Below are positions 21,718-32,049 of a stretch of 48,238 nt of DNA, piece by piece (position 1 is the stretch's first letter; every line of letters begins with the position of its first letter). This DNA comes from Chromatiales bacterium (GTDB taxonomy: Bacteria; Pseudomonadota; Gammaproteobacteria; Chromatiales; Chromatiaceae): NCBI GenBank assembly GCA_030145485.1, contig JAQYVP010000155.1, forward strand, positions 1 to 48,238. Direction: 5' to 3'. Position numbers and translations under genes: made by a program. The notes below the pieces were generated by a model. The model was given only the letters and a program-made list of their open reading frames with translations. It ran no database searches and was not told the origin of the DNA.

Positions 21718-22419
21718 ATGAACAGCCAAAGCACATGTCTGGTCACAGGCTGCAGCCGTGGAATCGGCGCCGCCATCTCTCATCGTCTGCTCGAAATGGG
21801 CCACCATGTGATCGGTATCAGCCGCAACCTGCCGGAGTTCAGTCCAGAGAATTTTACGCATATCACCGCCGATCTCAGTGATCTTCGCTCACTGCCAGGA
21901 ATTCTCAATGACATCGCAACCATCTGCGCCACTCCTGATGGAGTGATACTGAATGCCGGCCAGGGGGTTTTCGGCTCCCTGGAACAGTTCTCAGTACTAC
22001 GCATCGAGCAACTGATCAACCTCAACCTCACCAGCCAGATACTGATCGCACGGAAATTTCTGCCCTCGATGAAGAGCAAACAAAGCGGCAATCTGATCTT
22101 TATAGGTTCGGAAGCAGCGCTCGCCGGCGGCAGAAACGGCGCGGTCTACTGCGCCACCAAGTTTGGTCTGCGCGGACTGGTGCAATCACTGCAGGAGGAG
22201 TGTTCCGCCAGCGGCATACGCGTCGGCATTATCAATCCCGGCATGGTCAACACCTCCTTTTTTGATGAACTCGGCTTCCAGCCCGGCGACAAACCTGATC
22301 AGCATCTGATTGCCGAGGATGTCGCCGAAGCCGCGCTGTTGATGTTGAATGCAAGAGCGGGCGCGGTGATACAGGAGATCAATCTGCAGCCGCAGAAGAA
22401 GGTGATCCGGTTTTTGTAA
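21718..22419 (+). CDS. Short-chain dehydrogenase/reductase
   Basis: A 233-residue classical SDR oxidoreductase using NAD(P)H. Cofactor motif TGCSRGIG (10-17), NAG at 79-81, catalytic Ser131 (FIGSEAAL) and YCATK with Tyr144 and Lys148 are all present. The Arg14 just inside the glycine motif is usual for NADP preference. It ends with QPQKKVIRFL, similar to uncharacterised YciK-like SDRs. Co-transcription with the nucleoside phosphorylase-like gene (5 nt gap) suggests they act in one pathway, but the substrate cannot be read from sequence. Confidence 0.92.
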   Translation: MNSQSTCLVTGCSRGIGAAISHRLLEMGHHVIGISRNLPEFSPENFTHITADLSDLRSLPGILNDIATICATPDGVILNAGQGVFGSLEQFSVLRIEQLINLNLTSQILIARKFLPSMKSKQSGNLIFIGSEAALAGGRNGAVYCATKFGLRGLVQSLQEECSASGIRVGIINPGMVNTSFFDELGFQPGDKPDQHLIAEDVAEAALLMLNARAGAVIQEINLQPQKKVIRFL

Positions 22420-22453
22420 TATCGTATTCCATCATTGAGACTGGAAAAAGATG

Positions 22454-22536
22454 AACCACGAAAGTCACGAACTGCACGAAAAACAGGAACAATCAGATTA
22501 TCTTTTTTCGTGATTTTCGTGTCTTTCGTGGTAAAA
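22454..22536. repeat. Family A hairpin element (CACGAAA type)
   Basis: AACCACGAAAGTCACGAAC on the left pairs with TTTTCGTGTCTTTCGTGGT on the right. It lies between convergent SDR and parE genes, where it could terminate both. Confidence 0.85.
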
Positions 22537-22552
22537 AAGTGGTTCTGAGCAG

Positions 22553-24451
22553 TTACACCTCTGCCATGTCGCCCTTCTCCTGCAGCCAGCTTTTGCGGTC
22601 GCCGGCGCGTTTTTTTGCAAGCAGCATATCCATCATGCGCATGGCGTCATCTTCAGAATCCACCGTCAACTGCACCAGACGCCTGGTGTCCGGGTGAATG
22701 GTCGTCTCTCGCAACTGCTTCGGGTTCATCTCACCCAGTCCCTTGAAGCGCTGGATGGAGATTTTGCCTCGCAGTTTTTCTGCGGCGATACGATCCAGAA
22801 TCCCCTCTCTCTCTGCATCATCGAGAGCATAGAAGACCTGCTTTCCCACATCGATGCGAAACAGCGGCGGCATGGCGACATAGACGTGTCCCTCCTCCAC
22901 CAGTCGGGGAAAATGACGCATGAAAAGCGCACACAGCAGGGTGGCGATATGCAGACCATCCGAGTCCGCATCGGCAAGAATACAGATTTTTCCAAATCGC
23001 AGCCGCGACAAATCACTGCTGCCGGGATCAGCTCCGATGGCCACGGAAATATCATGCACCTCCTGCGAAGCCAGCACTTCGGCAGAATCGACCTCCCATG
23101 TATTCAGGATTTTACCGCGCAGCGGCATGATCGCCTGGAAAGTCTTGTCCCTGGCCTGCTTGGCGGAACCGCCTGCAGAATCCCCCTCGACCAGAAATAG
23201 CTCCGTCATGCTGGTGTCCGTCGAAGTGCAGTCGGCGAGTTTGCCCGGCAGGGCAGGGCCCTGCGTAATCTTCTTACGCGCCACCTTGCGCCCTGCGCGC
23301 ATACGCATCTGTGCAGAGTTGATAGCCAGTTCGGCAATCGCTTCGCCTGCATCCGTATGCTGATTGAGCCACAGGCTGAAACTGTCCTTGACCACGCCCG
23401 AGACGAAGGAAGCACATTCGCGCGACGAGAGCCGCTCCTTGGTCTGACCGGAAAACTGGGGATCCGCCAGTTTGACCGAAAGAATATAGCTGAGTTTGCT
23501 CCATACATCATCCGGCGACAATTTCACCCCGCGCGGCAACAGATTGCGGAACTCACAGAATTCACGCACTGCTTCCGTCAACCCCGAACGCAGCCCGTTG
23601 ACATGCGTCCCACCCTGCACCGTCGGGATCAGGTTGACATAACTCTCTGTCACCGCATCACCGCCTTCCGGCAGCCACACCACGGCCCAGCTCACGGCCT
23701 CTCTATTGCCTGACAGGTCACCGACAAACGGCTCCTCGGGAAGACGCACACTCTGCTGCAACGAGTCGATCAGATAGTCACACAATCCATCTTCGTAATA
23801 CCATTCGCTGTTGTCTCCGCTATTCTCATCCTTGAAACTGATGTGCAGACCAGGGCAGAGCACCGCTTTGGCGCGCAACAGGTGCACCAGTTGTCGCACA
23901 GAGAATTTGCTTGTGTCGAAGTATGCTGCATTCGGCCAGAAACGCAGCACCGTTCCGCTGTTGCGCTTACCGACTGTTCCTATCTCTTCGAGTTCGGATG
24001 CCTTCTCACCATTAGCGAAGGCGATGTTGTATTCCCTGCCGTTGCGTTTGACCCATACCTCCAGATGGGTTGAAAGCGCATTGACGACCGAGATGCCAAC
24101 GCCGTGCAAACCGCCTGAAAACTGGTAGTTCTTGTCAGAAAATTTTCCACCGGCATGCAGTTTGGTGAGAATCACCTCGACTCCGGAGACACCCTCCTGC
24201 GGATGGATATCAACTGGCATGCCGCGACCGTCATCACTTACTTGCAAAGAGCCATCCTTGAACAGGATTACCTCGATATTTTTTGCAAAACCGGCAATCG
24301 CCTCATCGACACTGTTGTCCACCACCTCCTGGGCGAGATGATTTGGACGCGTGGTATCGGTATACATGCCGGGGCGTTTGCGCACCGGATCCAGACCACT
24401 GAGCACCTCAATGGCGGACGCATCATAGTTACTTACCGCAGCACTGCTCAT
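22553..24451 (-). CDS. parE: DNA topoisomerase IV subunit B
   Basis: ATPase subunit of topoisomerase IV, which decatenates daughter chromosomes together with ParC. The 632-residue protein has the GHKL ATPase domain (about 1-225) with EVVDNSVDEAIAG, DDGRGMPVD and GGLHGVGISVVNAL. The transducer and the TOPRIM domain (about 410-530) follow, with EGDSAGGSAKQARD and the metal-binding DADSDG. The length and the absence of the long GyrB insertion separate it from GyrB. It begins 6 nt after the CNP1-like gene stop, so both are probably one transcript. parC is not in the window. Confidence 0.97.
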   Translation of the reverse strand: MSSAAVSNYDASAIEVLSGLDPVRKRPGMYTDTTRPNHLAQEVVDNSVDEAIAGFAKNIEVILFKDGSLQVSDDGRGMPVDIHPQEGVSGVEVILTKLHAGGKFSDKNYQFSGGLHGVGISVVNALSTHLEVWVKRNGREYNIAFANGEKASELEEIGTVGKRNSGTVLRFWPNAAYFDTSKFSVRQLVHLLRAKAVLCPGLHISFKDENSGDNSEWYYEDGLCDYLIDSLQQSVRLPEEPFVGDLSGNREAVSWAVVWLPEGGDAVTESYVNLIPTVQGGTHVNGLRSGLTEAVREFCEFRNLLPRGVKLSPDDVWSKLSYILSVKLADPQFSGQTKERLSSRECASFVSGVVKDSFSLWLNQHTDAGEAIAELAINSAQMRMRAGRKVARKKITQGPALPGKLADCTSTDTSMTELFLVEGDSAGGSAKQARDKTFQAIMPLRGKILNTWEVDSAEVLASQEVHDISVAIGADPGSSDLSRLRFGKICILADADSDGLHIATLLCALFMRHFPRLVEEGHVYVAMPPLFRIDVGKQVFYALDDAEREGILDRIAAEKLRGKISIQRFKGLGEMNPKQLRETTIHPDTRRLVQLTVDSEDDAMRMMDMLLAKKRAGDRKSWLQEKGDMAEV

Positions 24452-24457
24452 TCAGAA

Positions 24458-25048
24458 TTACTCATTATAATCAAGGATCTGCGAATAGGGACTATGCAGT
24501 TGGTAGCTGCCGCCAAGAGAAGCCCTGATTCCGTCCAGGGTGCGCGGCACCCCGCTGCTGCAGAGATAGTTTTTGGCAAGTTCCCGATGATAATCCCTGC
24601 TTCTATCCGTTCTGACAGGTTTCCATCGGGAGTTTTTCAGAGGCGTAATCTGCGTGCTGTTTTGCGGACTGGCATAGGCATAACTGCGATATTCACCTGT
24701 TGAGCATCGCAAACCCTCATAGTTCAGACTGCTGATACGTTTACCGCTCTTGATCGCTATCCAGTAGCGCACCACGCGGTCTTTTTTATTAACCCTGACC
24801 GAATCCTCATCCAGATAGAGCGATGCATCAATTGGCCCGTGATCTATGGTCAACTTTTTCAGCGCCTGCAGCGAAACTGCCGGAATTGCACCCTTCTGTT
24901 CCTTCCAGGGAGCTACCAGAGAGTCATCAAAATCAAAGCGATCGCGATCATTCTCTCCCCGAAAACGGTCATAAGGATCAGTCACGTCATCGGCATAGAG
25001 GGGAGAAATGAACATCACAGGCAGTAAAATCAGTAGCAGTCGCATCAT
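24458..25048 (-). CDS. CNP1-like family periplasmic protein
   Basis: A 196-residue exported protein. Residues 1-19 form a signal peptide (hydrophobic LLLILLPVMFISPLYA, likely cut before DDV). The mature part matches the CNP1-like (cryptic neisserial protein 1) family by RYWIAIKSGKR, NYEGLRCSTGEYRSYAYA and the C-terminal YLCSSG. The family has no firm function; a role in the periplasm or outer membrane is likely from the signal alone. It is encoded directly upstream of parE, an arrangement that says more about transcription than about function. Confidence 0.85.
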   Translation of the reverse strand: MMRLLLILLPVMFISPLYADDVTDPYDRFRGENDRDRFDFDDSLVAPWKEQKGAIPAVSLQALKKLTIDHGPIDASLYLDEDSVRVNKKDRVVRYWIAIKSGKRISSLNYEGLRCSTGEYRSYAYASPQNSTQITPLKNSRWKPVRTDRSRDYHRELAKNYLCSSGVPRTLDGIRASLGGSYQLHSPYSQILDYNE

Positions 25049-25187
25049 CTTTGTTTTCCAAATTCATGTAGTATAGTAATGATAACCCTCAGGAGCCTGT
25101 CCGAGAATAAAAAAGCTGTTGCGGACATCAATCAAAAGGTAGCATCTCAATAACTCAGTGCATTTATTACATTATTTTAAACAGATA

Positions 25188-25264
25188 TCATTGCAAGGAG
25201 CCAGAGGCGACACGGCAACCTGATATGGAGATTGCCGCGGTCGCTTAGGCTCCCTCGCAATGAC
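25188..25264. repeat. Palindromic TCATTGC...GCAATGA repeat
   Basis: TCATTGCAAGGAGCC and GGCTCCCTCGCAATGA form the outer arms, and CGGCAACC with GATTGCCGCGG lie inside. This type of TCATTGCGAGG hairpin is dispersed in many proteobacteria. It lies in the 278 bp gap between divergent CNP1-like and xseB genes; only one copy is in this window. Confidence 0.8.
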
Positions 25265-25326
25265 AGCATTCATACTGGCTTCTTAAAACATATAACAAAT
25301 GAATCAGACAAGAGAACCCTAATCCG

Positions 25327-25575
25327 GTGAGCAAAAAAAAACCCGACACAACCTTAGCTGATAATATCCCCTTTGAACAGGCGCTTGCAGAACTGGAGCA
25401 ACTGGTAGAGGAGATGGAGAGAGGTGATCTCTCCCTGGATGAATCCCTCAAATCCTTTGAGCGCGGCATCGCATTGACGCGGCATTGCCAGCAGTCTTTA
25501 CAGGCAGCCGAGCAAAAGGTCACCATGTTGAGTACCCCGTCAGCAGACTCGGAAACAGAGATTTTCAAACAGTGA
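25327..25575 (+). CDS. xseB: Exodeoxyribonuclease VII small subunit
   Basis: Small subunit of the ssDNA-specific exonuclease VII, which helps in mismatch repair and recombination together with XseA. The 82-residue product matches the family pattern [35 protein letters not shown] and has the usual size. It starts with GTG at 25327. The stop codon overlaps the proposed GTG start of ispA (GTGA). The xseB-ispA pairing (often followed by dxs) is common in gammaproteobacteria; dxs is not present here. Confidence 0.95.
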   Translation: MSKKKPDTTLADNIPFEQALAELEQLVEEMERGDLSLDESLKSFERGIALTRHCQQSLQAAEQKVTMLSTPSADSETEIFKQ

Positions 25576-26453
25576 TCGATAACAGCAGTTATCTGAATTA
25601 CTGCCAAAGCCGCATTGAAGTTGCTCTGCAACGGCATCTGCCGTCACTGCAGCGCCTGCCGCTGGAACTGCACGAGGCAATGCACTACTCCGTGATGACA
25701 CCGGGAAAACGCATTCGCCCGCTGCTGGTTTATGCCGCTGGCCACGCCTTCGGTGCGCCGCCAGAAACTCTTGATAATCCAGCCTGTGCGGTCGAATTCA
25801 TCCATGTCTTTTCGCTCATTCACGACGATCTGCCGACTATGGATGATGATGACCTGCGGCGTGGATTGCCGACTTGCCATGTCAAATTTGGTGAAGCAGT
25901 AGCTATCCTCGCCGGAGATGCACTGCAGTCTCTCGCATTTGAAGTGCTCTGTGACGGCGACATCGATGCCTCCATGCGCCTGAAAATGATAGCAGATCTG
26001 GCATGTGCGTCCGGATCGCACGGCATGGCGGGAGGGCAGGTGATGGACCTGACTGCCACTGGTAACAGTTTGACATTGCCAGAACTGGAAAATTTGCATA
26101 TTCACAAAACCGGGGCGCTGATTCGCTCCAGTGTCCTGATGGGGGCAATGGCAGCGCCCGGAGAGAAGCAACAACTGCAGCAGCTTGATCACTACGGCAA
26201 ATGCATCGGCCTGGCATTTCAGATCGTTGATGACATTCTCGATATTACCGGCGACACCGAAACTCTTGGCAAAACAGGGGGTAAGGATGCCGCCCAGCAG
26301 AAAACCACCTACGCTTCTCTGCTTGGACTCCCACAGGCGCGTGAAAGGGCCTCACAACTCTACGACGATGCCGTAGCCGCCCTGGATGCATTCGGTGAAC
26401 GCGCCGATCCGCTGCGTGAGCTTGCCAAATTGACCATTCATCGCTCCTATTGA
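25572..26453 (+). CDS. ispA: Farnesyl diphosphate synthase (polyprenyl synthetase)
   Basis: Condenses dimethylallyl/geranyl diphosphate with isopentenyl diphosphate to farnesyl diphosphate, for ubiquinone and undecaprenyl carriers. The 293-residue protein carries the first Asp-rich motif [14 protein letters not shown] and second motif DDILD, plus PGKRIRP for IPP binding. The GTG at 25572 overlaps the xseB stop by 3 nt, and the family N-terminus fits this start; an in-frame ATG at 25485 lies inside xseB and is rejected. Translational coupling with xseB is likely. Confidence 0.95.
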   Translation: MIDNSSYLNYCQSRIEVALQRHLPSLQRLPLELHEAMHYSVMTPGKRIRPLLVYAAGHAFGAPPETLDNPACAVEFIHVFSLIHDDLPTMDDDDLRRGLPTCHVKFGEAVAILAGDALQSLAFEVLCDGDIDASMRLKMIADLACASGSHGMAGGQVMDLTATGNSLTLPELENLHIHKTGALIRSSVLMGAMAAPGEKQQLQQLDHYGKCIGLAFQIVDDILDITGDTETLGKTGGKDAAQQKTTYASLLGLPQARERASQLYDDAVAALDAFGERADPLRELAKLTIHRSY

Positions 26454-26611
26454 GGGATTGTATTCAATCCAGTCGGCATATTGATTATGAGCATGAACTC
26501 CTGGAAAGTTGCCGCTGAAGTAATCACATGACTGGTTGTGTGTATTTTCAGCACTGACATCTGCCTCTATTCGCTGTAGAATTGTCAGTCCTGTGGGACC
26601 AACCCAGCAGC

Positions 26612-27421
26612 ATGATCAACAGAGAAACCCAAGTGACAGAGCAAATTGCAGACGTTCAGGGCAGCGCCGACACCAGGCAGATTGCCATCAATAAGGTGGG
26701 TATCAAGGATATCCGCCATCCCGTGCGTGTGCGTGACCGTAGCGAGGGTGAGCAGCATACCATTGCGACCTTCAACATGTATGTCTACCTGCCGCATGAT
26801 TTCAAAGGCACCCACATGTCCCGCTTCGTGGCAATCCTGAACAATCACGAACGCGAGATCACCGTCTCCTCGTTCAAGGATATGTTGCTGGAGACAGCTG
26901 CACTCCTCGAGTCAAAAGTCGCTCATATCGAGATGCGCTTCCCTTTCTTTATCAACAAGAAGGCCCCTGTCTCAGGCGTTGAAAGCCTGATGGATTACGA
27001 AGTCTCTCTGATCGGCGAGGTGCGTAACGGCATCCCCGAGATGTATACGCAGGTGGTCGTCCCTGTCACCAGCCTGTGTCCCTGTTCCAGAAAGATCTCG
27101 GATTTTGGCGCACACAACCAGCGTTCCCATGTCACGGTGACTGTCCGTGCAGATGATTTCATGTGGATCGAGGATGTCATCGACCTGGTGGAGAGTGAAG
27201 CCTCCAGCGAGCTTTACAGCCTGCTGAAGCGTCCGGATGAGAAGCATGTCACAGAGCGCGCCTACAACAACCCCAAATTCGTCGAAGATATGGTACGCGA
27301 TGTTGCTGTCCGCCTCAACGAAGACGAGCGCATCACCGCCTACAAGGTGGAAGCCGAAAATTTTGAATCCATCCACAACCACTCTGCCTATGCCCTGATT
27401 GAACGGGACAAGAACGCATAG
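26612..27421 (+). CDS. folE2: GTP cyclohydrolase I FolE2 (type IB)
   Basis: Converts GTP to 7,8-dihydroneopterin triphosphate, the first step of folate synthesis. It belongs to the FolE2 (COG1469) family, which can work with Mn or Zn and in many bacteria replaces zinc-dependent FolE under zinc limitation. About 269 residues. The metal-site cysteine is in [10 protein letters not shown], and HNQRSH and the C-terminal NHSAYALIE are conserved. Start codon is uncertain: ATG 26612, GTG 26633 and TTG 26582 are in frame and none has a strong Shine-Dalgarno; family N-termini fit either of the first two. No Zur site is evident in the upstream 150 nt. Confidence 0.93.
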   Translation: MINRETQVTEQIADVQGSADTRQIAINKVGIKDIRHPVRVRDRSEGEQHTIATFNMYVYLPHDFKGTHMSRFVAILNNHEREITVSSFKDMLLETAALLESKVAHIEMRFPFFINKKAPVSGVESLMDYEVSLIGEVRNGIPEMYTQVVVPVTSLCPCSRKISDFGAHNQRSHVTVTVRADDFMWIEDVIDLVESEASSELYSLLKRPDEKHVTERAYNNPKFVEDMVRDVAVRLNEDERITAYKVEAENFESIHNHSAYALIERDKNA

Positions 27422-27459
27422 CAGCGACGATCTCGCACCTACTGAATAATTATCCGCAG

Positions 27460-27843
27460 TTATTTTTTGCCGATCAATTCGATCTGGTAGCCGTCAGGAT
27501 CCTCGATGAAGGAGATGACTGTGGCGCCGGCATTCATCGGACCGGCTTCCCTGATCACTTTTCCACCACGTTTTTTGAGTGCATCGCTCGCCTGGTAGAC
27601 ATCATCGACCTCCAGGGCGATATGGCCGAAAGCCGTGCCGATGTCGTAGCTTTCAACGCCCCAGTTGTAGGTCAGTTCGAGAACCGTATTGGCAGACTCA
27701 TCGCCATAGCCGAGAAAAGCCAGGGTGAACTCGCCATCGGGATACTTTTTCTGTCGCAACAGCTGCATTCCCAGCAGCTCGGTATAGAAGGTGATCGAGC
27801 GCTGCAGATCCCCGACGCGCAGCATGGTGTGTAGAATACGCAT
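27460..27843 (-). CDS. gloA: Lactoylglutathione lyase (glyoxalase I)
   Basis: Isomerises the methylglyoxal-glutathione hemithioacetal to S-lactoylglutathione. The 127-residue protein has the family size, and the four metal ligands are visible: His5 (RILHTMLRV), Glu56 (VLELTYN), His74 (FGHIALEV) and Glu122 (YQIELIGKK). The short length with these ligands fits the Ni2+-dependent bacterial class. Convergent with folE2. A family B repeat lies just upstream of its start. Confidence 0.97.
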   Translation of the reverse strand: MRILHTMLRVGDLQRSITFYTELLGMQLLRQKKYPDGEFTLAFLGYGDESANTVLELTYNWGVESYDIGTAFGHIALEVDDVYQASDALKKRGGKVIREAGPMNAGATVISFIEDPDGYQIELIGKK

Positions 27844-27844
27844 A

Positions 27845-28053
27845 CTATTACCCTTGAGTAGCCAACATTTTTACAAATGAGTCAAATTTCAATAATAACT
27901 CTCGCAAAGCTTCCGCGTCCTGCTCACGCCCCTCACCTGGCGTCCATGCAGGCGAAGCCGCAAAGCTCGCCAAGAAAACCCTTTGCGTTCTTGGCGTCTT
28001 AGCGAGAGAAAATAATCATTTCCATGCAGCGTCAGTCTGAGACCTGATCTCGC
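27845..28053 (+). repeat. Family B modular repeat, copy 4
   Basis: Contains GTAGCCAACATTTTTAC, AATAACTCTCGCAAAGCTTC, TCGCCAAGAAAACCC, GCGAGAGAAAATAAT and GTCAGTCTGAGACCTG. It fills the space between gloA and the thiC stop. Confidence 0.85.
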
Positions 28054-28058
28054 AAGTA

Positions 28059-30073
<2,015 letters not shown>

Positions 30074-30125
30074 TGGGTGGTAGTATAACCTATCTTCGCG
30101 AAGCAATTCTCAATGTACTAATTAA

Positions 30126-30252
30126 AGTATCGACATCTTAAAAAACTTTTACCACGAAGCTCACGAAGACCACGAAGAATCAAATAGATACAAAAATGTC
30201 TTCGTGTCCTTCGTGGTGAATATCTCTCTATATTCAGGATTGCTGATCTTCA
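30126..30252. repeat. Family A element, close match to 8083-8215
   Basis: TTTTACCACGAAGCTCACG and ACCACGAAGAATCAA are shared with the reverse complement of 8083-8215, together with outer TATCGACAT and GATTGCTGAT. The hairpin right arm (TTCGTGTCCTTCGTGGT) is one unit shorter than the left. Confidence 0.85.
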
Positions 30253-30272
30253 GAAGTTAGATGTATGGTGCA

Positions 30273-30851
30273 TTACTCTTCACGCACACCTTCGATATTC
30301 AGCAGCAGCACGACCTCTTTGGAGTGCTCACCCAGTGATTTCAGAATTCCGAAATCAGAGAGCAGAAAGCTGGTTTTTCCGGAAAACCCCATGCGATAAC
30401 CGCCCCAGGGATCTTCACCCTCGCCAACCTTGCTCACACGAATCGTCAACGGTTTGCTGATGCCGTTCAAGGTGAAATCTCCCATCATCACAATAGCACC
30501 GGAAGTATCCTCTTTGAATGATGAACTGACGAATGTTGCTTCGGGGTACTTTTTACTATTGAGGAAATCCTTGCTGCGCAGGTGTTTGTCGCGCTCCGCG
30601 TGATTCGAGTCGACGCTGCCGGTTTCAATGACCACAGAAACACTCGATGCCGACGGCTTGTCCCGATCATAATTGAATTTTCCGGAAAAGCGGTTAAAAC
30701 GCCCGGTCAACAGGCTGTAACCGAGATGCGGAATTTCAAAGTTGATCGACGCATGCATGCCTTTGGTATCAATCACATAGGTTTCGGCAGCCACGAGAGG
30801 CGCACTGCCAAAGAGGCTCAACAACAGCATAACAATTCTGGTTTTACTCAT
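30273..30851 (-). CDS. YceI-family periplasmic lipid-binding protein
   Basis: A 192-residue member of the YceI family, a lipocalin-like beta barrel that binds isoprenoid-type lipids. Signal peptide at residues 1-22 (VMLLLSLFGSAPLVAA, cut before ETYVID). Family features are INFEIPHLGYSLLTGRF, the DSNHAERDKHLRSKDFLNS block and the C-terminal SDFGI region. ATG 30851 overlaps the cytochrome b561 stop by 8 nt. A yceI-cytochrome b561 operon is a known arrangement and suggests that the pair handles quinone or other isoprenoid at the membrane; this remains inference. Confidence 0.93.
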   Translation of the reverse strand: MSKTRIVMLLLSLFGSAPLVAAETYVIDTKGMHASINFEIPHLGYSLLTGRFNRFSGKFNYDRDKPSASSVSVVIETGSVDSNHAERDKHLRSKDFLNSKKYPEATFVSSSFKEDTSGAIVMMGDFTLNGISKPLTIRVSKVGEGEDPWGGYRMGFSGKTSFLLSDFGILKSLGEHSKEVVLLLNIEGVREE

Positions 30852-31416
30852 TATTTTCTCTTTTTTGTGGACAGTTGCATCCAAACATACGCACTAAAAC
30901 CACATCATGCAACATAAAATGATGATAAACAGCCGCCAGAGCATGCGCAAGCGACAGAATCATCAAGCCCCAGGCGAGCCATAAATGAAATTGTCCGGCA
31001 CTCTCTGCACCTTCACCTGCAGTCTCAAGCAGCGGCGGCAGTTCGAACATGGAGAACACGGCTACACCCTGCCCTTCGGCAGTCACCACCAGATAACCAC
31101 TCAATGCAATCAGCAGCGGCAGCAGGTGCAGCAACAGATGCACCGCACTGGCAGCCAACGCCGCCACTCTTGTGATGAGTGGTTGAGGATGACGACTGAA
31201 CAATGACCACAGCATGCGCGCCACCACCAGCAAGGTCACCAATACGCCGAATGAGATGTGCAGTGCAGGCGCACTGTTATACCAGGGGTGGTAATAGTCG
31301 AGACTGGTCATCCACAACCCCGATGCAAACAGAGCCACCAAAGCAACGGCGATCAGCCAGTGCAGCAGAATGGTGACCAGGCCGTAGGAGTTCTCGTTGT
31401 TTTTTAGCCGCAGCAT
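30844..31416 (-). CDS. Cytochrome b561 family protein
   Basis: A 190-residue four-helix di-haem b membrane protein, proposed to move electrons between the quinone pool and soluble partners. Hydrophobic helices near residues 13-33, 45-68, 85-107 and 138-165; His residues that can bind haem lie in LLHWLIA, ALHISFG, HLLLHLLPLL and LSLAHALAAVYHHFM. The stop lies 8 nt inside the YceI-family gene, so the two are translated together. Confidence 0.92.
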   Translation of the reverse strand: MLRLKNNENSYGLVTILLHWLIAVALVALFASGLWMTSLDYYHPWYNSAPALHISFGVLVTLLVVARMLWSLFSRHPQPLITRVAALAASAVHLLLHLLPLLIALSGYLVVTAEGQGVAVFSMFELPPLLETAGEGAESAGQFHLWLAWGLMILSLAHALAAVYHHFMLHDVVLVRMFGCNCPQKRENNE

Positions 31417-31473
31417 GCTGTAAGCATAGACGATAGAGGGGTTTTAGGTGGTTAGGTTTTAGGTTTGAAGTTG

Positions 31474-31549
31474 AACCACAGATGAACACGGATGCACACA
31501 GATATTTTTCATATCTTTGAATCTGTGTTTATCTGTGTACATCTGTGGA
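31474..31549. repeat. Family A-type hairpin (CACAGATG variant)
   Basis: AACCACAGATGAACACGG and ATGCACACAGAT pair with ATCTGTGTTTATCTGTG and ATCTGTGG. Nearly identical in order and length to the copy at 35333-35406. Located between the cytochrome b561 start and the folK stop. Confidence 0.85.
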
Positions 31550-31556
31550 AAAAAAT

Positions 31557-32042
31557 TCATTGATCTTCCAAAATTGCGATCTCCTGATCCTTCAAATGAG
31601 ATAGATAATCCTGTGCCAGGCCTTTTCCTGGAATGACTATCTGTGGTGCAATTTCAAGCAGTGGCAACAGCACGAAAGCTCTTTGGGTGATGCCCGGATG
31701 TGGAATCTGCAACTGCGGCGTCAGCAGTTCGAGATCATCATAGAGCAATAGATCCAGATCCAGGGTGCGCTCTCCCCAGTGGCGTTTACGGGTGCGGTGG
31801 TGCGCATGCTCGATACCCTGCAGCGCCTCGAGCAGCTGCAGTGGCTGCAGCATGGTTTCGATCTGCGCGACGGCATTGATGTAATCAGGTTGGTCAGCAG
31901 GGCCCATGGGCGGGCTGCAGTAGAGGCTCGATGTGGTCAACAGCGTTGTCTGGTCAACTAGCTCCAGCTCTGCCAGTGCATCCATTAACTGTTGACGGGG
32001 ATTATCCAGGTTGCTGCCGAGGCCAATGTAGGTAGACAGCAC
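31557..32042 (-). CDS. folK: 2-amino-4-hydroxy-6-hydroxymethyldihydropteridine pyrophosphokinase
   Basis: Transfers pyrophosphate from ATP to 6-hydroxymethyl-7,8-dihydropterin in folate synthesis. From the GTG at 32042 the protein is 161 residues, the family size. STYIGLGSNLDNP opens the fold; ALQGIEHAHHRTRKRHWGERTLDLDLLLYDD carries the conserved Arg and DLD residues. A longer in-frame ORF to 32300 lies inside pcnB and is rejected. The GTG is 7 nt after the pcnB stop, with TGAGG just upstream formed partly by that stop. pcnB-folK adjacency is typical of gammaproteobacteria; with folE2 the window has two folate steps. Confidence 0.92.
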   Translation of the reverse strand: MLSTYIGLGSNLDNPRQQLMDALAELELVDQTTLLTTSSLYCSPPMGPADQPDYINAVAQIETMLQPLQLLEALQGIEHAHHRTRKRHWGERTLDLDLLLYDDLELLTPQLQIPHPGITQRAFVLLPLLEIAPQIVIPGKGLAQDYLSHLKDQEIAILEDQ

Positions 32043-32049
32043 ATCTCCC

